From NCBI RefSeq assembly GCF_001997345.1, contig NZ_CP019606.1, forward strand, positions 2,604,001-2,668,000: DNA of 64,000 bases, given 5' to 3'. Below, piece by piece: positions 1 to 8,438 of the stretch; the stretch's first letter is position 1; each line of letters starts with the position of its first letter. The stretch is from Tessaracoccus aquimaris (lineage in GTDB: Bacteria; Actinomycetota; Actinomycetes; Propionibacteriales; Propionibacteriaceae). Under the pieces are notes generated by a model. That model was not told where the DNA came from, did not search any database, and saw only the letters and a list, made by a program, of their open reading frames with translations. The position numbers and the translations under genes are program-made.

Positions 1-1143
1 GGCCTCGAAGGCGGCGAGCGCGACCTGTTCCCTGCTCACCCCGCCGCCGAGGCCAACGAGGATCGGCACCGCGTTCCGGTCGAACCATGGCGCGCCGAGC
101 CCCGTGAAGGCGGGCACGAACGCCAAACCACTGTCTGGGGAGGCCTGCTCCGCCAGTCGGGCGAGTTCGAGGACGTCTCCGGACGTCAACAGGGAGGCAA
201 CGGCATCGATGGCCGCCCCGGTCGCCACGACATTGCCCTCGAGCGCGTAGACGGGGTGCTCGGTCACCCAGGCGACGGTGCGGGCGACCCCTCGGGACCC
301 GGTCGGCGCAGGTGGGAGGCCCCCGGCGACGGGTGCCATCACGGAGGAACCCGTCCCGTAGGTGGCCTTGCCCTCGCCTGGACGGCCCGCGCCGTGACGG
401 TAGAGGGCGGCATGCGAGTCTGCCAGCACCGCCACCACGGGCACGCCGGCGGGGATCGGCAGGCCCGGGCGCGTGCGGCCGAAGCCCGCATCGGAGGCGA
501 CAACAGGCGCGAGGAGCCCGCGCGGGATCGCGAAGGCGTCGAGCAGTTCGTCGGAGTAGTCGAGGCTCGCCAGGTCAAGCAGGAGCGTGCGGGAGGCGTT
601 GCCCGCCTCCGCCACGTACTCGCCGGTCAGTCTGTGCACGAGCCAGGTGTCGAGGGTGCCGATCCGCGGTGAGGCCGAGGACGGCAGCGAGTCGAGCAGC
701 CAGGCCAGTTTCGGCGCCGAGAACATCGGGTCGAGCGGCAGCCCCGCGACCGCGACCGTGAGTTCGCCGAGGTCGCCGCGCTCTGGCGCACCGCACCAGT
801 CGGCGGTGCGGGCATCCTGCCACCCGAGGATCGGCCCGAGCAGGTCGCCGTCGTCGTTCCACGCCGCGACGGCCTCGCGCTGGTTGGAGATGGCGACGCC
901 CGCGACGCTGGAGGCCGAGATGTCCCGGAGGGCCTCGGCGCTTGCGCGGACGACGGCGTCCCACAGTTGGGAGCCGTCCTGCTCCACCCAGAGGGGCTGA
1001 GGACGGTAGACGTCGACCGGGACGGACGCGCGTCGAAGGACCCGACCCGTTGCGGGATCGACCAGCAGCACCTTCACATTGGTGGTGCCGAGGTCGATGG
1101 CAAGGATCAGGCCCTGAGCGGACCGCGCGACCTGACGTGACAT
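1..1143 (-). CDS. FGGY-family carbohydrate kinase, partial (C-terminus outside window)
   Basis: This is the N-terminal 381 residues of an ATP-dependent sugar kinase; the family is normally about 490-510 residues, so the C-terminal ATP-binding lobe lies beyond the left edge. Translation from the ATG at 1143 gives the first phosphate-binding motif DLGTTNVK near residues 17-24, a glycerol-kinase-like ISNQRE, a WQDARTADW segment and an FTGLGAPWF segment. It is the last visible gene of the fucose operon, but its own promoter-like sequence precedes it (1163-1191). Because a RhaB/FucK-type kinase is already present at 2872, this second kinase probably acts on another sugar or polyol released with fucose. 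The exact substrate cannot be read from the sequence. Confidence 0.9.
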   Translation of the reverse strand, partial: MSRQVARSAQGLILAIDLGTTNVKVLLVDPATGRVLRRASVPVDVYRPQPLWVEQDGSQLWDAVVRASAEALRDISASSVAGVAISNQREAVAAWNDDGDLLGPILGWQDARTADWCGAPERGDLGELTVAVAGLPLDPMFSAPKLAWLLDSLPSSASPRIGTLDTWLVHRLTGEYVAEAGNASRTLLLDLASLDYSDELLDAFAIPRGLLAPVVASDAGFGRTRPGLPIPAGVPVVAVLADSHAALYRHGAGRPGEGKATYGTGSSVMAPVAGGLPPAPTGSRGVARTVAWVTEHPVYALEGNVVATGAAIDAVASLLTSGDVLELARLAEQASPDSGLAFVPAFTGLGAPWFDRNAVPILVGLGGGVSREQVALAAFEA

Positions 1144-1162
1144 TGGAGACTCTCGATCTGAC

Positions 1163-1191
1163 TATTTATTCACCGTTGAATCATCTGTCGA
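1163..1191 (-). promoter_or_regulatory. Putative promoter with dyad operator upstream of the FGGY kinase
   Basis: On the minus strand a TCGACA hexamer and a TAAATA hexamer are separated by 17 bases. A dyad ATTCA-n4-TGAAT (1168-1181) sits in the spacer. Such a site is a plausible operator for the LacI regulator encoded at 1889-2875; assignment to that protein is inference. Confidence 0.4.
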
Positions 1192-1325
1192 TAGTCTAGG
1201 CAGGGGTTCACAGAAGGGTCAAGGGGTGTCCGACGCTGACAGTCCAACTGTGACCAACTTGTTATCCCCCGGAAGGGGTACCGCGACGCGCCTTGGGCGT
1301 CATCAGCAGGCATCGCGCAAACGCA

Positions 1326-1411
1326 GAAGAACACCACCCAACGGCGGCCGCATGGCGGGGCTCAACCGAGCCTTCCGCCATGGCGACCACTCGCCGTGGA
1401 TGGTGTTCTTC
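1326..1411. repeat. 86-bp nested palindrome between fucU and the FGGY kinase
   Basis: The outer arms 1326-1340 and 1397-1411 (gaagaacaccaccca against tggatggtgttcttc) pair with one mismatch and continue inward with cggcg. A second stem catggcgg/ccgccatg encloses ggctc-aacc-gagcc. The element could fold into one very long hairpin in the fuc transcript just after the fucU stop. It has no T-run and is far longer than an ordinary terminator, so a miniature mobile element or an RNA-processing hairpin are equally possible. Confidence 0.6.
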
Positions 1412-1433
1412 AGAAATCGAGGGGCGCAGTCCC

Positions 1434-1877
1434 CTATTCGCCCGCGGTGCGGACCCCCACCGTCAGCAGCACGTTGGAGTACAGGCGCTGGTCGGCCGAC
1501 TGGATCACGACAGACACGTCGCTCGACTTCGCCACGTCGTAGAAGTCGAAGCGCTGGATCTCGACGAACGGGGTGCCAGCCATGGTCTCGCGGTACTCGT
1601 CGTGCGCCGGGATCGAGTCGGGACGCTCGACGCCCTTGGCGTCGGAGGCCGGGACCATGATCGCGACCTGCTCGATCGGGATGGTCTGCTTCACGACGTC
1701 GAGGACCTGGCTGACGGTCAGCAGGCCGGGCGCCAGGTTGAGGTAGATCTTCTCGGCGGTCGGGTTGGTGCCGCTGACCGACGGGTAGTTGCCGTCGGCG
1801 ATCAGGATCTTGCCGCCGTGGCCCGCGCGACCGAGCGCGCCGAGGAGTTCGGGGTGAAGCATGGGTCCGTAGAGCAT
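1434..1877 (-). CDS. fucU: L-fucose mutarotase
   Basis: The 147-residue product matches the RbsD/FucU mutarotase family (usually about 140 residues), which interconverts alpha and beta anomers of fucose so that the isomerase gets its preferred form. Recognisable segments are the LHPELLGALGRAGHG start, the ILIADGNYP motif with the family His and Asp, and a C-terminal YSNVLLTVGV. The ATG at 1877 is preceded by AAAGGA on the minus strand; an upstream extension of the frame has no such site. It lies 11 bases after the LacI gene and is part of the same transcript. It is cytoplasmic, with no signal peptide. Confidence 0.93.
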   Translation of the reverse strand: MLYGPMLHPELLGALGRAGHGGKILIADGNYPSVSGTNPTAEKIYLNLAPGLLTVSQVLDVVKQTIPIEQVAIMVPASDAKGVERPDSIPAHDEYRETMAGTPFVEIQRFDFYDVAKSSDVSVVIQSADQRLYSNVLLTVGVRTAGE

Positions 1878-1888
1878 GGTGGGTCCTT

Positions 1889-2875
1889 TCAGGTGGATTC
1901 TCGGATGATGAGGGTCGCGGGGACGAGCGAACTGACCGCGTCGCCGCCCTCGAGCATGCGGTTCAGCCCCTCGACGGCCAACTCGCCGACGCGTTCGAAG
2001 TCCTGCCGGACCGTCGTCAGCGGCGGGTACAGCGCGTCGGCGCCGGACATGTCGTCGAACCCGACGACGCGCACGTCGCCGGGGATGGCGACACCGCGGC
2101 GCTGCAGCTCGCTGAGGCAGCCCAGCGCCAACTGGTCGTTGGCGGCGAAGATGCCGTCGACGGAGGGGTCGAGCCGGGCGACCAAGGGGATGGCGGCCGA
2201 CGCGTCCCACGACCCGGCGTCGAGCACCTCGGTCGGCAGGCCGGCAGCGGCGCACGTCTCCAGGTAGCCCTCGAGGCGCTGGTGCGCGTCGCTCCAGTCC
2301 TGCGGGCCCGCGAAGTGCACGATGCGGCGGCAGCCCCGCTCGATCAGGTGTCGAACGGCCTGCTCGGCGCCGTCCTTGTGGTCGACGGCGACGCCTGCGG
2401 CGGTCGGAGGGAGGTCGTGCAGTCGGCCGACGATCACCGTGGGCACCGTCGAGGCGATCTCGTGCACCCACGCGGGCGGGTCGAGGCGGCCGCCGAGGAT
2501 GATGATCCCGTCGGCGCTCAGCGGCACCAGGTGGCGCGGGTCCGGGGTCTCGTCCAGGCCGAAAGGCACGACCGTGGTGGAGATGTGAAGGCTCAGCGCC
2601 GCCAGTTGCTGGCAGATCGCCACGAAGGTCGCGGCGTGGCCGTGGAACAGCGGCACTGCGTCGATGACGTGCACCGAGCCGGTCTTGTGGGCCGACAGCG
2701 ACCGAGCGGCCAGGTTCGGCTGGTAGTTGAGGCGTTTGACGGCCTCCATCACGCGTTCCCGGGTGGGGCCGGCGACGACATCGACGCCGCGCACCACCCG
2801 CGAGACGGTCTGGATCGAGACCCCTGCCTCCTCGGCGATGTCGCGCAGGTTGGCGCGCTTGAGGCTCGGGCTCAT
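1889..2875 (-). CDS. LacI-family transcriptional regulator of the fucose operon
   Basis: This 328-residue protein has an N-terminal LacI helix-turn-helix (NLRDIAEEAGVSIQTVSRVV, about residues 8-27), a hinge helix around NLAARSLSAHKTG, and a periplasmic-binding-like sensor domain ending in VGFDDMSGADALYPPLTTVRQ. The ATG at 2875 overlaps the kinase stop as ATGA, so translation is coupled; a longer upstream frame is arginine-rich and not gene-like. Being embedded in the fuc operon, it most likely senses fucose or a catabolic intermediate and represses the operon; dyads at 1168 and near 10018 are candidate operators. The effector is inferred from context only. Confidence 0.92.
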   Translation of the reverse strand: MSPSLKRANLRDIAEEAGVSIQTVSRVVRGVDVVAGPTRERVMEAVKRLNYQPNLAARSLSAHKTGSVHVIDAVPLFHGHAATFVAICQQLAALSLHISTTVVPFGLDETPDPRHLVPLSADGIIILGGRLDPPAWVHEIASTVPTVIVGRLHDLPPTAAGVAVDHKDGAEQAVRHLIERGCRRIVHFAGPQDWSDAHQRLEGYLETCAAAGLPTEVLDAGSWDASAAIPLVARLDPSVDGIFAANDQLALGCLSELQRRGVAIPGDVRVVGFDDMSGADALYPPLTTVRQDFERVGELAVEGLNRMLEGGDAVSSLVPATLIIREST

Positions 2876-4281
2876 CCGCGGGGCCTGTATTCGATCGTGT
2901 GGGCGGTCGCCCCGATGATGTCGTTGCGGCGCGCCGGGTCGAGCACGCCCATGATCTCCAGTTGGGCGATCGCCGAGCCGAGCGCGGACGCCTCGTTGGG
3001 GCCGGCGATCACGGGGATGCCGAGCGCGTCGGCGGTCAACTGGCACAGCAGCGCGTTGCGGGAGCCGCCTCCCATCAGGTTCAGTTGCGTGGCTGGCGCT
3101 CCCGTGAGCGCGGTGAGGTCGTTCATGCCGCGAACGTAGCGCGCCGCGAGGGATTCGAGCACCAGACGCACCACATCTCCCTCCCTGAGGGTGTCCACAC
3201 CGACCCGGTCGGACACCGCGTCGAGCACCCGGTCGACCATCCCCTCCGGGAGCGCGAACTGCGGCTCATCCGGGTTGAAGATGACCCCGAGGGATGGGGC
3301 GGCAGCGGCCTGTTCGATCAGTTCGACGATGTCGTGGGTCTTGCCCTCCGCGCGCCACTGGCGCTGGCACTCCTGCAGGATCCACAGGCCGGTGATGTTG
3401 AACAGCGGCCGCAGCCCGGCGTCGCCGCGCGCCTCGTTGGTGAGGCCCAACTGGTAGGCCTCGCGGCTCAGCAGCGGCTCGTCGCGCAGCACGCCGAGCA
3501 CCGACCAGGAGCCGCAACTGAGGAAGTAGGACTCCTGCGCGGTGTCGCGCTGCAGCGCGTGTACGGCGCATGCGGTGTCGTGGGAGCCGGCCCGGACGAC
3601 GGTCAACTGACCGAGCCCGTCGACGACACACGGGCCGACGATGTCGTGCTCGGCGGTGACGTCGCCGAACCAGGATCGCGGGATCCCGAGCGCCTCGAAC
3701 ACCTCGTCGTTGAACTCGTGGGCGCCGGGCCGGGCGAGCGCGCCGGTCGACACGTGCGACCTGGACCAGCGCTTCTGGCCTGACAGCAGGAAGGTGAAGT
3801 AGTCGGGCAGGTGCAGCACCGTCGCGACGCGCCGGGCGGCGTCGGGCTCCTCCTGCAGAAAGGCGAACAACTGGTTCGCGGTGTTGATGGTCGCCGGGGC
3901 GATGCCGCTGGCGGCCCAGGTCTCCTCGTCGGAGATGCGCTTGCGGTAGGCGGCGAGGGTGCGCGTGGTGCGCTCGTCGCGGTAGGCGCGGCCGGGGGTG
4001 ACGGGGTGGTCGTCGGCGTCGAGGGTGACGGAGTCGACGCCCCAGGTGTCGACCGAGACGCTGATCGCGTCGGGGAACCGGGCGACCGCCTCCCGCAGCC
4101 CGGCGACGACCTCGTCCCAGATGAAGTCGAGGTCCCAGGAGAGGTAGCCGTCGACGAAGCGGGCCTGGTGCGGGAAGCGCCTGACCTCCACCTCCTCGAT
4201 CCGGTCCCCGCGCAGCGTGGCCGCCACGATCCGACCCGACGATGAGCCGAGGTCAACAGCCAGGGCCGTCACGGTGTCCAC
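2872..4281 (-). CDS. fucK: L-fuculokinase / rhamnulokinase-type FGGY kinase
   Basis: The 469-residue kinase phosphorylates L-fuculose (or rhamnulose-like ketoses) at C1, the second catabolic step after FucI. It has the phosphate-1 motif AVDLGSSSGRI (about residues 8-18), the RhaB-type SVDTWGVDSVTLD and YRDERT motifs, and the C-terminal adenosine motif NLMGGGSRNALLCQ. Length and motifs fit the RhaB subgroup better than enteric FucK; the partners FucI and FucU argue for fuculose as substrate. It follows fucI by 75 bases that contain a strong hairpin and overlaps the LacI start by 4 bases. D-ribulose from D-arabinose is another possible substrate, since FucI also isomerises D-arabinose. Confidence 0.88.
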   Translation of the reverse strand: MDTVTALAVDLGSSSGRIVAATLRGDRIEEVEVRRFPHQARFVDGYLSWDLDFIWDEVVAGLREAVARFPDAISVSVDTWGVDSVTLDADDHPVTPGRAYRDERTTRTLAAYRKRISDEETWAASGIAPATINTANQLFAFLQEEPDAARRVATVLHLPDYFTFLLSGQKRWSRSHVSTGALARPGAHEFNDEVFEALGIPRSWFGDVTAEHDIVGPCVVDGLGQLTVVRAGSHDTACAVHALQRDTAQESYFLSCGSWSVLGVLRDEPLLSREAYQLGLTNEARGDAGLRPLFNITGLWILQECQRQWRAEGKTHDIVELIEQAAAAPSLGVIFNPDEPQFALPEGMVDRVLDAVSDRVGVDTLREGDVVRLVLESLAARYVRGMNDLTALTGAPATQLNLMGGGSRNALLCQLTADALGIPVIAGPNEASALGSAIAQLEIMGVLDPARRNDIIGATAHTIEYRPRG

Positions 4282-4322
4282 TTGGGTCTTCTCTCCTGTT
4301 GTCTTGCGGTGTCAGGGGTGTT

Positions 4323-4348
4323 CCCCCTCGGGCCGCAGCCCGAGGGGG
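4323..4348 (-). terminator. Intra-operon hairpin between fucI and fucK
   Basis: A perfect 10-bp stem (ccccctcggg / cccgaggggg) with a 6-base loop lies 8 bases beyond the fucI stop on the minus strand. There is no T-run, so it probably protects the fucI 3' end or attenuates read-through into the kinase rather than fully terminating. Confidence 0.6.
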
Positions 4349-4356
4349 ACACGTGC

Positions 4357-6120
4357 TCAGGCGTAGAGCGGGCCGTAGGTGGCGCAGGCGCGGAAGTCCG
4401 CGCCCTCCAGGTCCTGCGTGCCGAACGCCGACCAGACCTTCGGGCGGAAGATCTGCTCGGTGGACACGTTGTGCATGTTGACCGGGATCCGGAGCATTGA
4501 CGCGAGCGTGATCAGCTTGGCGCCGATGTGGCCGTAGGCGATCGCGCCGTGGTTGGCGCCCCACTGGTTCATGACCTCGTAGACGCTGGTGAATGCACCC
4601 TCGCCCGTCAGGTTGGGGACGAACCAGGTCGTCGGCCACGCGCGGTCGGTGCGGACCTCGATGGTCGTGGCGACCTCGTCGGGCAGTTCGACCGTGTAGC
4701 CCTCGGCGATCTGGATGACCGGGCCGAGCCCGTCCACCAGGTTGATGCGCGTCATGGTGACGGGCACCTCTCCCGCGGAGCGGAAGTGCGTCGAGAAGCC
4801 GCCGCCGCGGAAGTAGCCGACGTTGGCGGGGTGGAACTCGGTCGCCTCGAGCATCGCCGAGGTGTCATCGTCGGTGAGCTCCCACCAGTTCTTGATGACG
4901 TTCTCGCCGTCCTTGACGGCCGCGAAGGTGCCGTCGAGGGTGGTGGAGCCGGAGTTGCGCAGGTCGATGATGCCGCCCGCTGCGCGCCCCTCGAGCTTGT
5001 GCCCGGTGACCCGCTCGACGGAGTCGGCGCTCCAGTAGGTGCGCACGTCGGAGAAGAGCTGGGCCTGGTTGGTCAGCAGGTAGTTGAACAGCATCGAGGC
5101 ACCGTTGAGGGCGTCGTTCTCGGTCGCCATGATGTAGGGCGCGCGGGTGCCGTTCCAGTCGAACTGCGTGTTGAGGACGGTCTCCATCACGTCGCCGTTC
5201 GGCATGCCGTCGGTCCACTGACGCTGACCCTGGAAGCCTGCGGCGATCGCGCCGTGGCCGAGGGCCTCCTCGCCGAAGCCGAGCTCTGCGAGACGCGGGT
5301 TGCCCACCATCAGGTCGCGGGCGATCAGCGTCATCTTCGTGCAGTACTCCCACCAGGCCTCATAGCTCTCGGGCATCTGCTGGTCGGCCTCGTTGAAGTC
5401 CTCGCCCTGCTTGAAGTTGGCGCGGATCCAGGCGTAGGCCTTGTCGTACTCCTCCGGGTCGAAGATGTTCTCGCGGACGCGGCGGTCGAACTCGGACATG
5501 TCGATGTACTCGTTGCGCATCCCGAGGTACTTGCTCCAGAACTCGTCCTTGACGACGGATCCGGCGATGCCCATGGACACGCCGCCCATGGCGAGATAGG
5601 ACTGGCCGCGCAACTGGGCGACGGCGAGGCCTGCGGAGGCGTAGTCGAGCAGGCGGGCGCGGACGGCGTCCGGGATGGTCTCGTCGTCGGCGTCCTGGAC
5701 GTCCTCGCCGTAGATGCCGAAGGCGGGGATGCCGAGCTGGGCGTGGCCGGCGAGCGCGGCGGCCAGGTAGACGGCGCCGGGACGCTCGGAGCCGTTGAAG
5801 CCCCAGATGGCGTGCGGCATGTTGCGGTCCATGTCGACGGTCTCGGTGCCGTAGCACCAGCACGGCGTGACCGACAGCGTCAGCCCGACGTTCTCCGTGC
5901 GGAACTTGGCGGCGGTCGCCTGCGCCTCCGCGACGCCTCCGATCGTGGAGTCGGCGATGACGACCTCGACGGGCGAGCCGTCGGGGTAGCGGAGCTCGGA
6001 CTCGTAGAGTTCCTTGACCCGCTTAGCCATGTTCATCGTCTGGTCTTCGAGGCTCTCACGGACGCCCCGGCGTCGGCCGTCGATGATGGGACGGATGCCG
6101 ATCTTGGGATGGTTGGTCAC
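4357..6120 (-). CDS. fucI: L-fucose isomerase
   Basis: The 587-residue protein is collinear with L-fucose isomerase (E. coli form about 591 residues), which converts L-fucose to L-fuculose with a bound Mn2+. Typical segments include the N-terminal [20 protein letters not shown], the [14 protein letters not shown] stretch, [10 protein letters not shown], the metal-ligand-containing [13 protein letters not shown], and a C-terminal [19 protein letters not shown] that carries the ligand His. It starts with GTG at 6120, preceded by AAGAAGG at good spacing. It is cytoplasmic. A 161-base gap with a hairpin separates it from the binding-protein gene, and a half-match to the 1168-1181 dyad lies at 6157-6170, so it may also have its own promoter. 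Confidence 0.96.
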   Translation of the reverse strand: MTNHPKIGIRPIIDGRRRGVRESLEDQTMNMAKRVKELYESELRYPDGSPVEVVIADSTIGGVAEAQATAAKFRTENVGLTLSVTPCWCYGTETVDMDRNMPHAIWGFNGSERPGAVYLAAALAGHAQLGIPAFGIYGEDVQDADDETIPDAVRARLLDYASAGLAVAQLRGQSYLAMGGVSMGIAGSVVKDEFWSKYLGMRNEYIDMSEFDRRVRENIFDPEEYDKAYAWIRANFKQGEDFNEADQQMPESYEAWWEYCTKMTLIARDLMVGNPRLAELGFGEEALGHGAIAAGFQGQRQWTDGMPNGDVMETVLNTQFDWNGTRAPYIMATENDALNGASMLFNYLLTNQAQLFSDVRTYWSADSVERVTGHKLEGRAAGGIIDLRNSGSTTLDGTFAAVKDGENVIKNWWELTDDDTSAMLEATEFHPANVGYFRGGGFSTHFRSAGEVPVTMTRINLVDGLGPVIQIAEGYTVELPDEVATTIEVRTDRAWPTTWFVPNLTGEGAFTSVYEVMNQWGANHGAIAYGHIGAKLITLASMLRIPVNMHNVSTEQIFRPKVWSAFGTQDLEGADFRACATYGPLYA

Positions 6121-6241
6121 GAATCACACCTTCTTTGTGCGTGCTGTACGTCGTTTATTCACTGGTGTCCGGCTGGTGTGATGCCTGCGGTGCGCCGGGC
6201 GTCCATCGCAGGCAATGTTCCCTCAAAGATGTCGGTGATAA

Positions 6242-6273
6242 GAATGGGTGGACCCGTGAGGGTCCACCCATTC
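6242..6273 (-). terminator. Hairpin after the sugar-binding protein gene
   Basis: A perfect 14-bp stem (gaatgggtggaccc) with a GTGA loop starts 9 bases beyond the binding-protein stop. The following minus-strand bases are only weakly T-rich. It likely ends most transport transcripts or stabilises the abundant binding-protein message. Confidence 0.75.
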
Positions 6274-6281
6274 CAGCTACA

Positions 6282-7343
6282 TCACTCGTAGAGGTTCGCG
6301 GCGATCTCCGGATCGTCGATGTTGTTCTTGTCGTACCAGGCGAAGCCCGAGTCGGTGACCTTCGGCAGCTCCTGGCCGTCGATGGCCTTGATGGCGCTGA
6401 CGACGGTCTCGTAGCCCATCTTCACCGGGGCCTGCGTGATGGCGCCTGCCATCTGGCCGTTGCGGATCGCGTCGAGCTGGGTCTTGCCCGAGTCGAAGCC
6501 GACGACGGTGATGCCTTCCTTGCCCGACTCGATGGTCCCCTGGACGGCGCCGGTGGCGGCGGCCTCGTTAGAGCCGTAGACGCCGACGATGTCGGGGTTG
6601 GCCTGGATCATGGCCTTGGCGGTGTTGGCGGCGAGGCCGACCTCACCCGCGTACTGGGGTGCAAGCACCTTGATGTCGGGGGCGTTGGTCTTCATCCAGT
6701 CCTGGAAGCCCTCACAGCGCTGCTTGCCGGTCTGGGAGGTCTGGTCGTGGCAGACCAGGCCGACGGTGCCCTTGTTGCCGACGAGCTCGGCCATGTGCTT
6801 GGCGGCCTCCTGCGCGGCGGCGAAGTTGTCCGTCTGGACGGTCGTCAGCGGCAGGTCGGAGTCGACACCCGAGTCGAAGGCGATCATCGGGATCTTGGCG
6901 GCCTCGATCTGGCTCAGGACGTCGGCGGCGGCACCCGTGTCGAGCGCTGCGAAGCCGATGGCCGCGGGCTTGGAGTCGAGGGCGGTCTTCAGCTGGTCGA
7001 GCTGCTGGGTGACCTTGGTCTCGTCGTCCGGACCCACGAACTGGATCTTGTAGTTGTACTCCTTGCCTGCCTGCTCGGCGCCTTCCTTGACTGCCTGCCA
7101 GAAGCGGTGCTGGAAGCCCTTCGACACGAGGTAGATCGTCTGGGTGCCGTCACCCTTGGGGACGTCGCCGCCCTCGGTGGCGGGCGCGGAGGTCTCCGGG
7201 GTAGCAGCGGGGCTGCTGGCGGGAGCCTCAGACGGCTTGTCGGTCGTCGGCGCAGGCGAGGTCGCAGGGGTGGAGGTGGCGCATGCCGACAGTCCGAGCA
7301 TGAGCACGGCCGAGGCAGCGATTGCTGAGCGCAGGATGCGCAT
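6282..7343 (-). CDS. Ribose/fucose-class sugar-binding lipoprotein of ABC importer
   Basis: The 353-residue protein starts MRILRSAIAASAVLMLGLSAC: a lipoprotein signal with lipobox LSAC, followed by a Pro/Ser/Thr/Ala-rich linker to about residue 55 and a periplasmic-binding type 1 fold (TIYLVSKGFQHRFWQAVKEGAEQAG, later VYGSNEAAATGAVQ and TVVGFDSGKTQLDAIRNGQ). It captures the sugar outside the membrane and hands it to the permease at 7422. The ATG at 7343 has GAAAGGA upstream; a frame extending to 7382 lacks one. Substrate is inferred to be L-fucose from the linked fucI, kinase and fucU. Confidence 0.93.
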   Translation of the reverse strand: MRILRSAIAASAVLMLGLSACATSTPATSPAPTTDKPSEAPASSPAATPETSAPATEGGDVPKGDGTQTIYLVSKGFQHRFWQAVKEGAEQAGKEYNYKIQFVGPDDETKVTQQLDQLKTALDSKPAAIGFAALDTGAAADVLSQIEAAKIPMIAFDSGVDSDLPLTTVQTDNFAAAQEAAKHMAELVGNKGTVGLVCHDQTSQTGKQRCEGFQDWMKTNAPDIKVLAPQYAGEVGLAANTAKAMIQANPDIVGVYGSNEAAATGAVQGTIESGKEGITVVGFDSGKTQLDAIRNGQMAGAITQAPVKMGYETVVSAIKAIDGQELPKVTDSGFAWYDKNNIDDPEIAANLYE

Positions 7344-7362
7344 GGGCGGGTTCCTTTCTTCG

Positions 7363-7382
7363 GTGGGAGTTCGTCCTCCCAC
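7363..7382 (-). promoter_or_regulatory. Leader hairpin before the binding-protein gene
   Basis: A 7-bp inverted repeat gtgggag/ctcccac with a 6-base loop lies just upstream of the GAAAGGA ribosome site of the binding-protein gene. A 5' stem of this kind could raise stability of that mRNA segment; this is inference. Confidence 0.35.
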
Positions 7383-7421
7383 ACATGGGGTTATTCAGTT
7401 GTCTGTCTTCGGCGACGTCGC

Positions 7422-8438
7422 CTAGACGGCCGTGGCGCGCTTGCGCCGGAGGATGTCGACGAACACTGCGATCAGGACGACGATGCCGGTCACGACCAGC
7501 TGCCATTCCTGGGCGATGCCCATCATCTGGAGGCCCTTCTTGAGGGTCTCCATGATCAGTGCGCCGACGACGGTGCCGACGATGTTGGCGCGGCCTCCTG
7601 CCAGCGAGGTTCCGCCGATGACGACGGCGGCGATCACGTTGAGCTCGAAGCCGACGCCCTCAGCGGGCTGCACGAAGCCGAAGCGGCCCGAGTAGAGGAT
7701 GGCGCCGAAGGCCACGAAGATGCCCGCGGTCACGTAGACAAGCGTCTTCCACAGCTTCACGTTGACGCCGGAGAGGCGGGTGGCCTCCTCGTTGGAGCCG
7801 ATCGCCAGGGCGTAGCGGCCGAGCAGCGTCTTGTTGAGGAGCACCCAGGCGACCACGGCGAGGACCGCGAAGATCAGGATCGCGTTCGCGACGCCGGGGA
7901 TGATCTGGCCGGAGGCGATGAACTTGTACTGCGGGTTGGCGATCGTGATCGACGAGGCGCCCGAGATGATCAGCGAGAGGCCGCGGGCGACCATCATCAT
8001 GGCGAGGGTCGCGATGAACGGAGGCAACCCGAGCACGGAGATGTTGAGGCCGTTGAGCAGGCCCATGAAGGCGCCGAACGCGATGACGAGCGGGATGCCG
8101 AGGCCGGTGGGCAGGTTCAGCCAGTCGCCAGCCATGAAGATGCCCGCCATCACGGCCACAAGCGTCATGCCGGTGCCGGAGGACAGGTCGATGCCGCCGG
8201 TGGCGATCACGAAGGTCGCACCGAGCGCCATCACGCCGATGTAGGCGGACTGCTGGATGATGTCGAGCGCGATGTTCGGTTGGGCGAAGTTCGGCGCGAA
8301 GATCATGAAGAAGATGTAGATCGCGATCAGGGCCGCGAAGACGAAGACCTGCTGCAGGGAGGAGCGCAGGAAACCGCCCATGTTGATTCCGCCGGACTTG
8401 GTCGGCGTTTCAGGCTTCTCAGTGGTCGTGGTGCTCAC
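7422..8438 (-). CDS. RbsC-class ABC sugar permease
   Basis: This 338-residue integral membrane protein belongs to the branched RbsC/XylH/AraH permease family. After a 20-residue cytoplasmic N-terminus come about ten hydrophobic segments, with the family signatures GATFVIATGGIDLSSGTGM, LPPFIATLAMMMVARGL, and AVVIGGTSLAGGRANIVGT. The GTG at 8438 overlaps the ATPase stop as GTGA and has AAAGGA upstream, which selects it over a much longer frame. It forms the membrane channel for the ATPase at 8435 and the lipoprotein at 6282. As with other members of this group, one gene supplies both channel halves. Confidence 0.94.
   Translation of the reverse strand: MSTTTTEKPETPTKSGGINMGGFLRSSLQQVFVFAALIAIYIFFMIFAPNFAQPNIALDIIQQSAYIGVMALGATFVIATGGIDLSSGTGMTLVAVMAGIFMAGDWLNLPTGLGIPLVIAFGAFMGLLNGLNISVLGLPPFIATLAMMMVARGLSLIISGASSITIANPQYKFIASGQIIPGVANAILIFAVLAVVAWVLLNKTLLGRYALAIGSNEEATRLSGVNVKLWKTLVYVTAGIFVAFGAILYSGRFGFVQPAEGVGFELNVIAAVVIGGTSLAGGRANIVGTVVGALIMETLKKGLQMMGIAQEWQLVVTGIVVLIAVFVDILRRKRATAV

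Noticed and set aside
4528..6291. Long open frame antisense to fucI
   Set aside because: In high-GC DNA the strand opposite a gene often stays open; the product is a low-complexity mix of Val, Gly, Asp, Leu and Arg, and fucI is certain.
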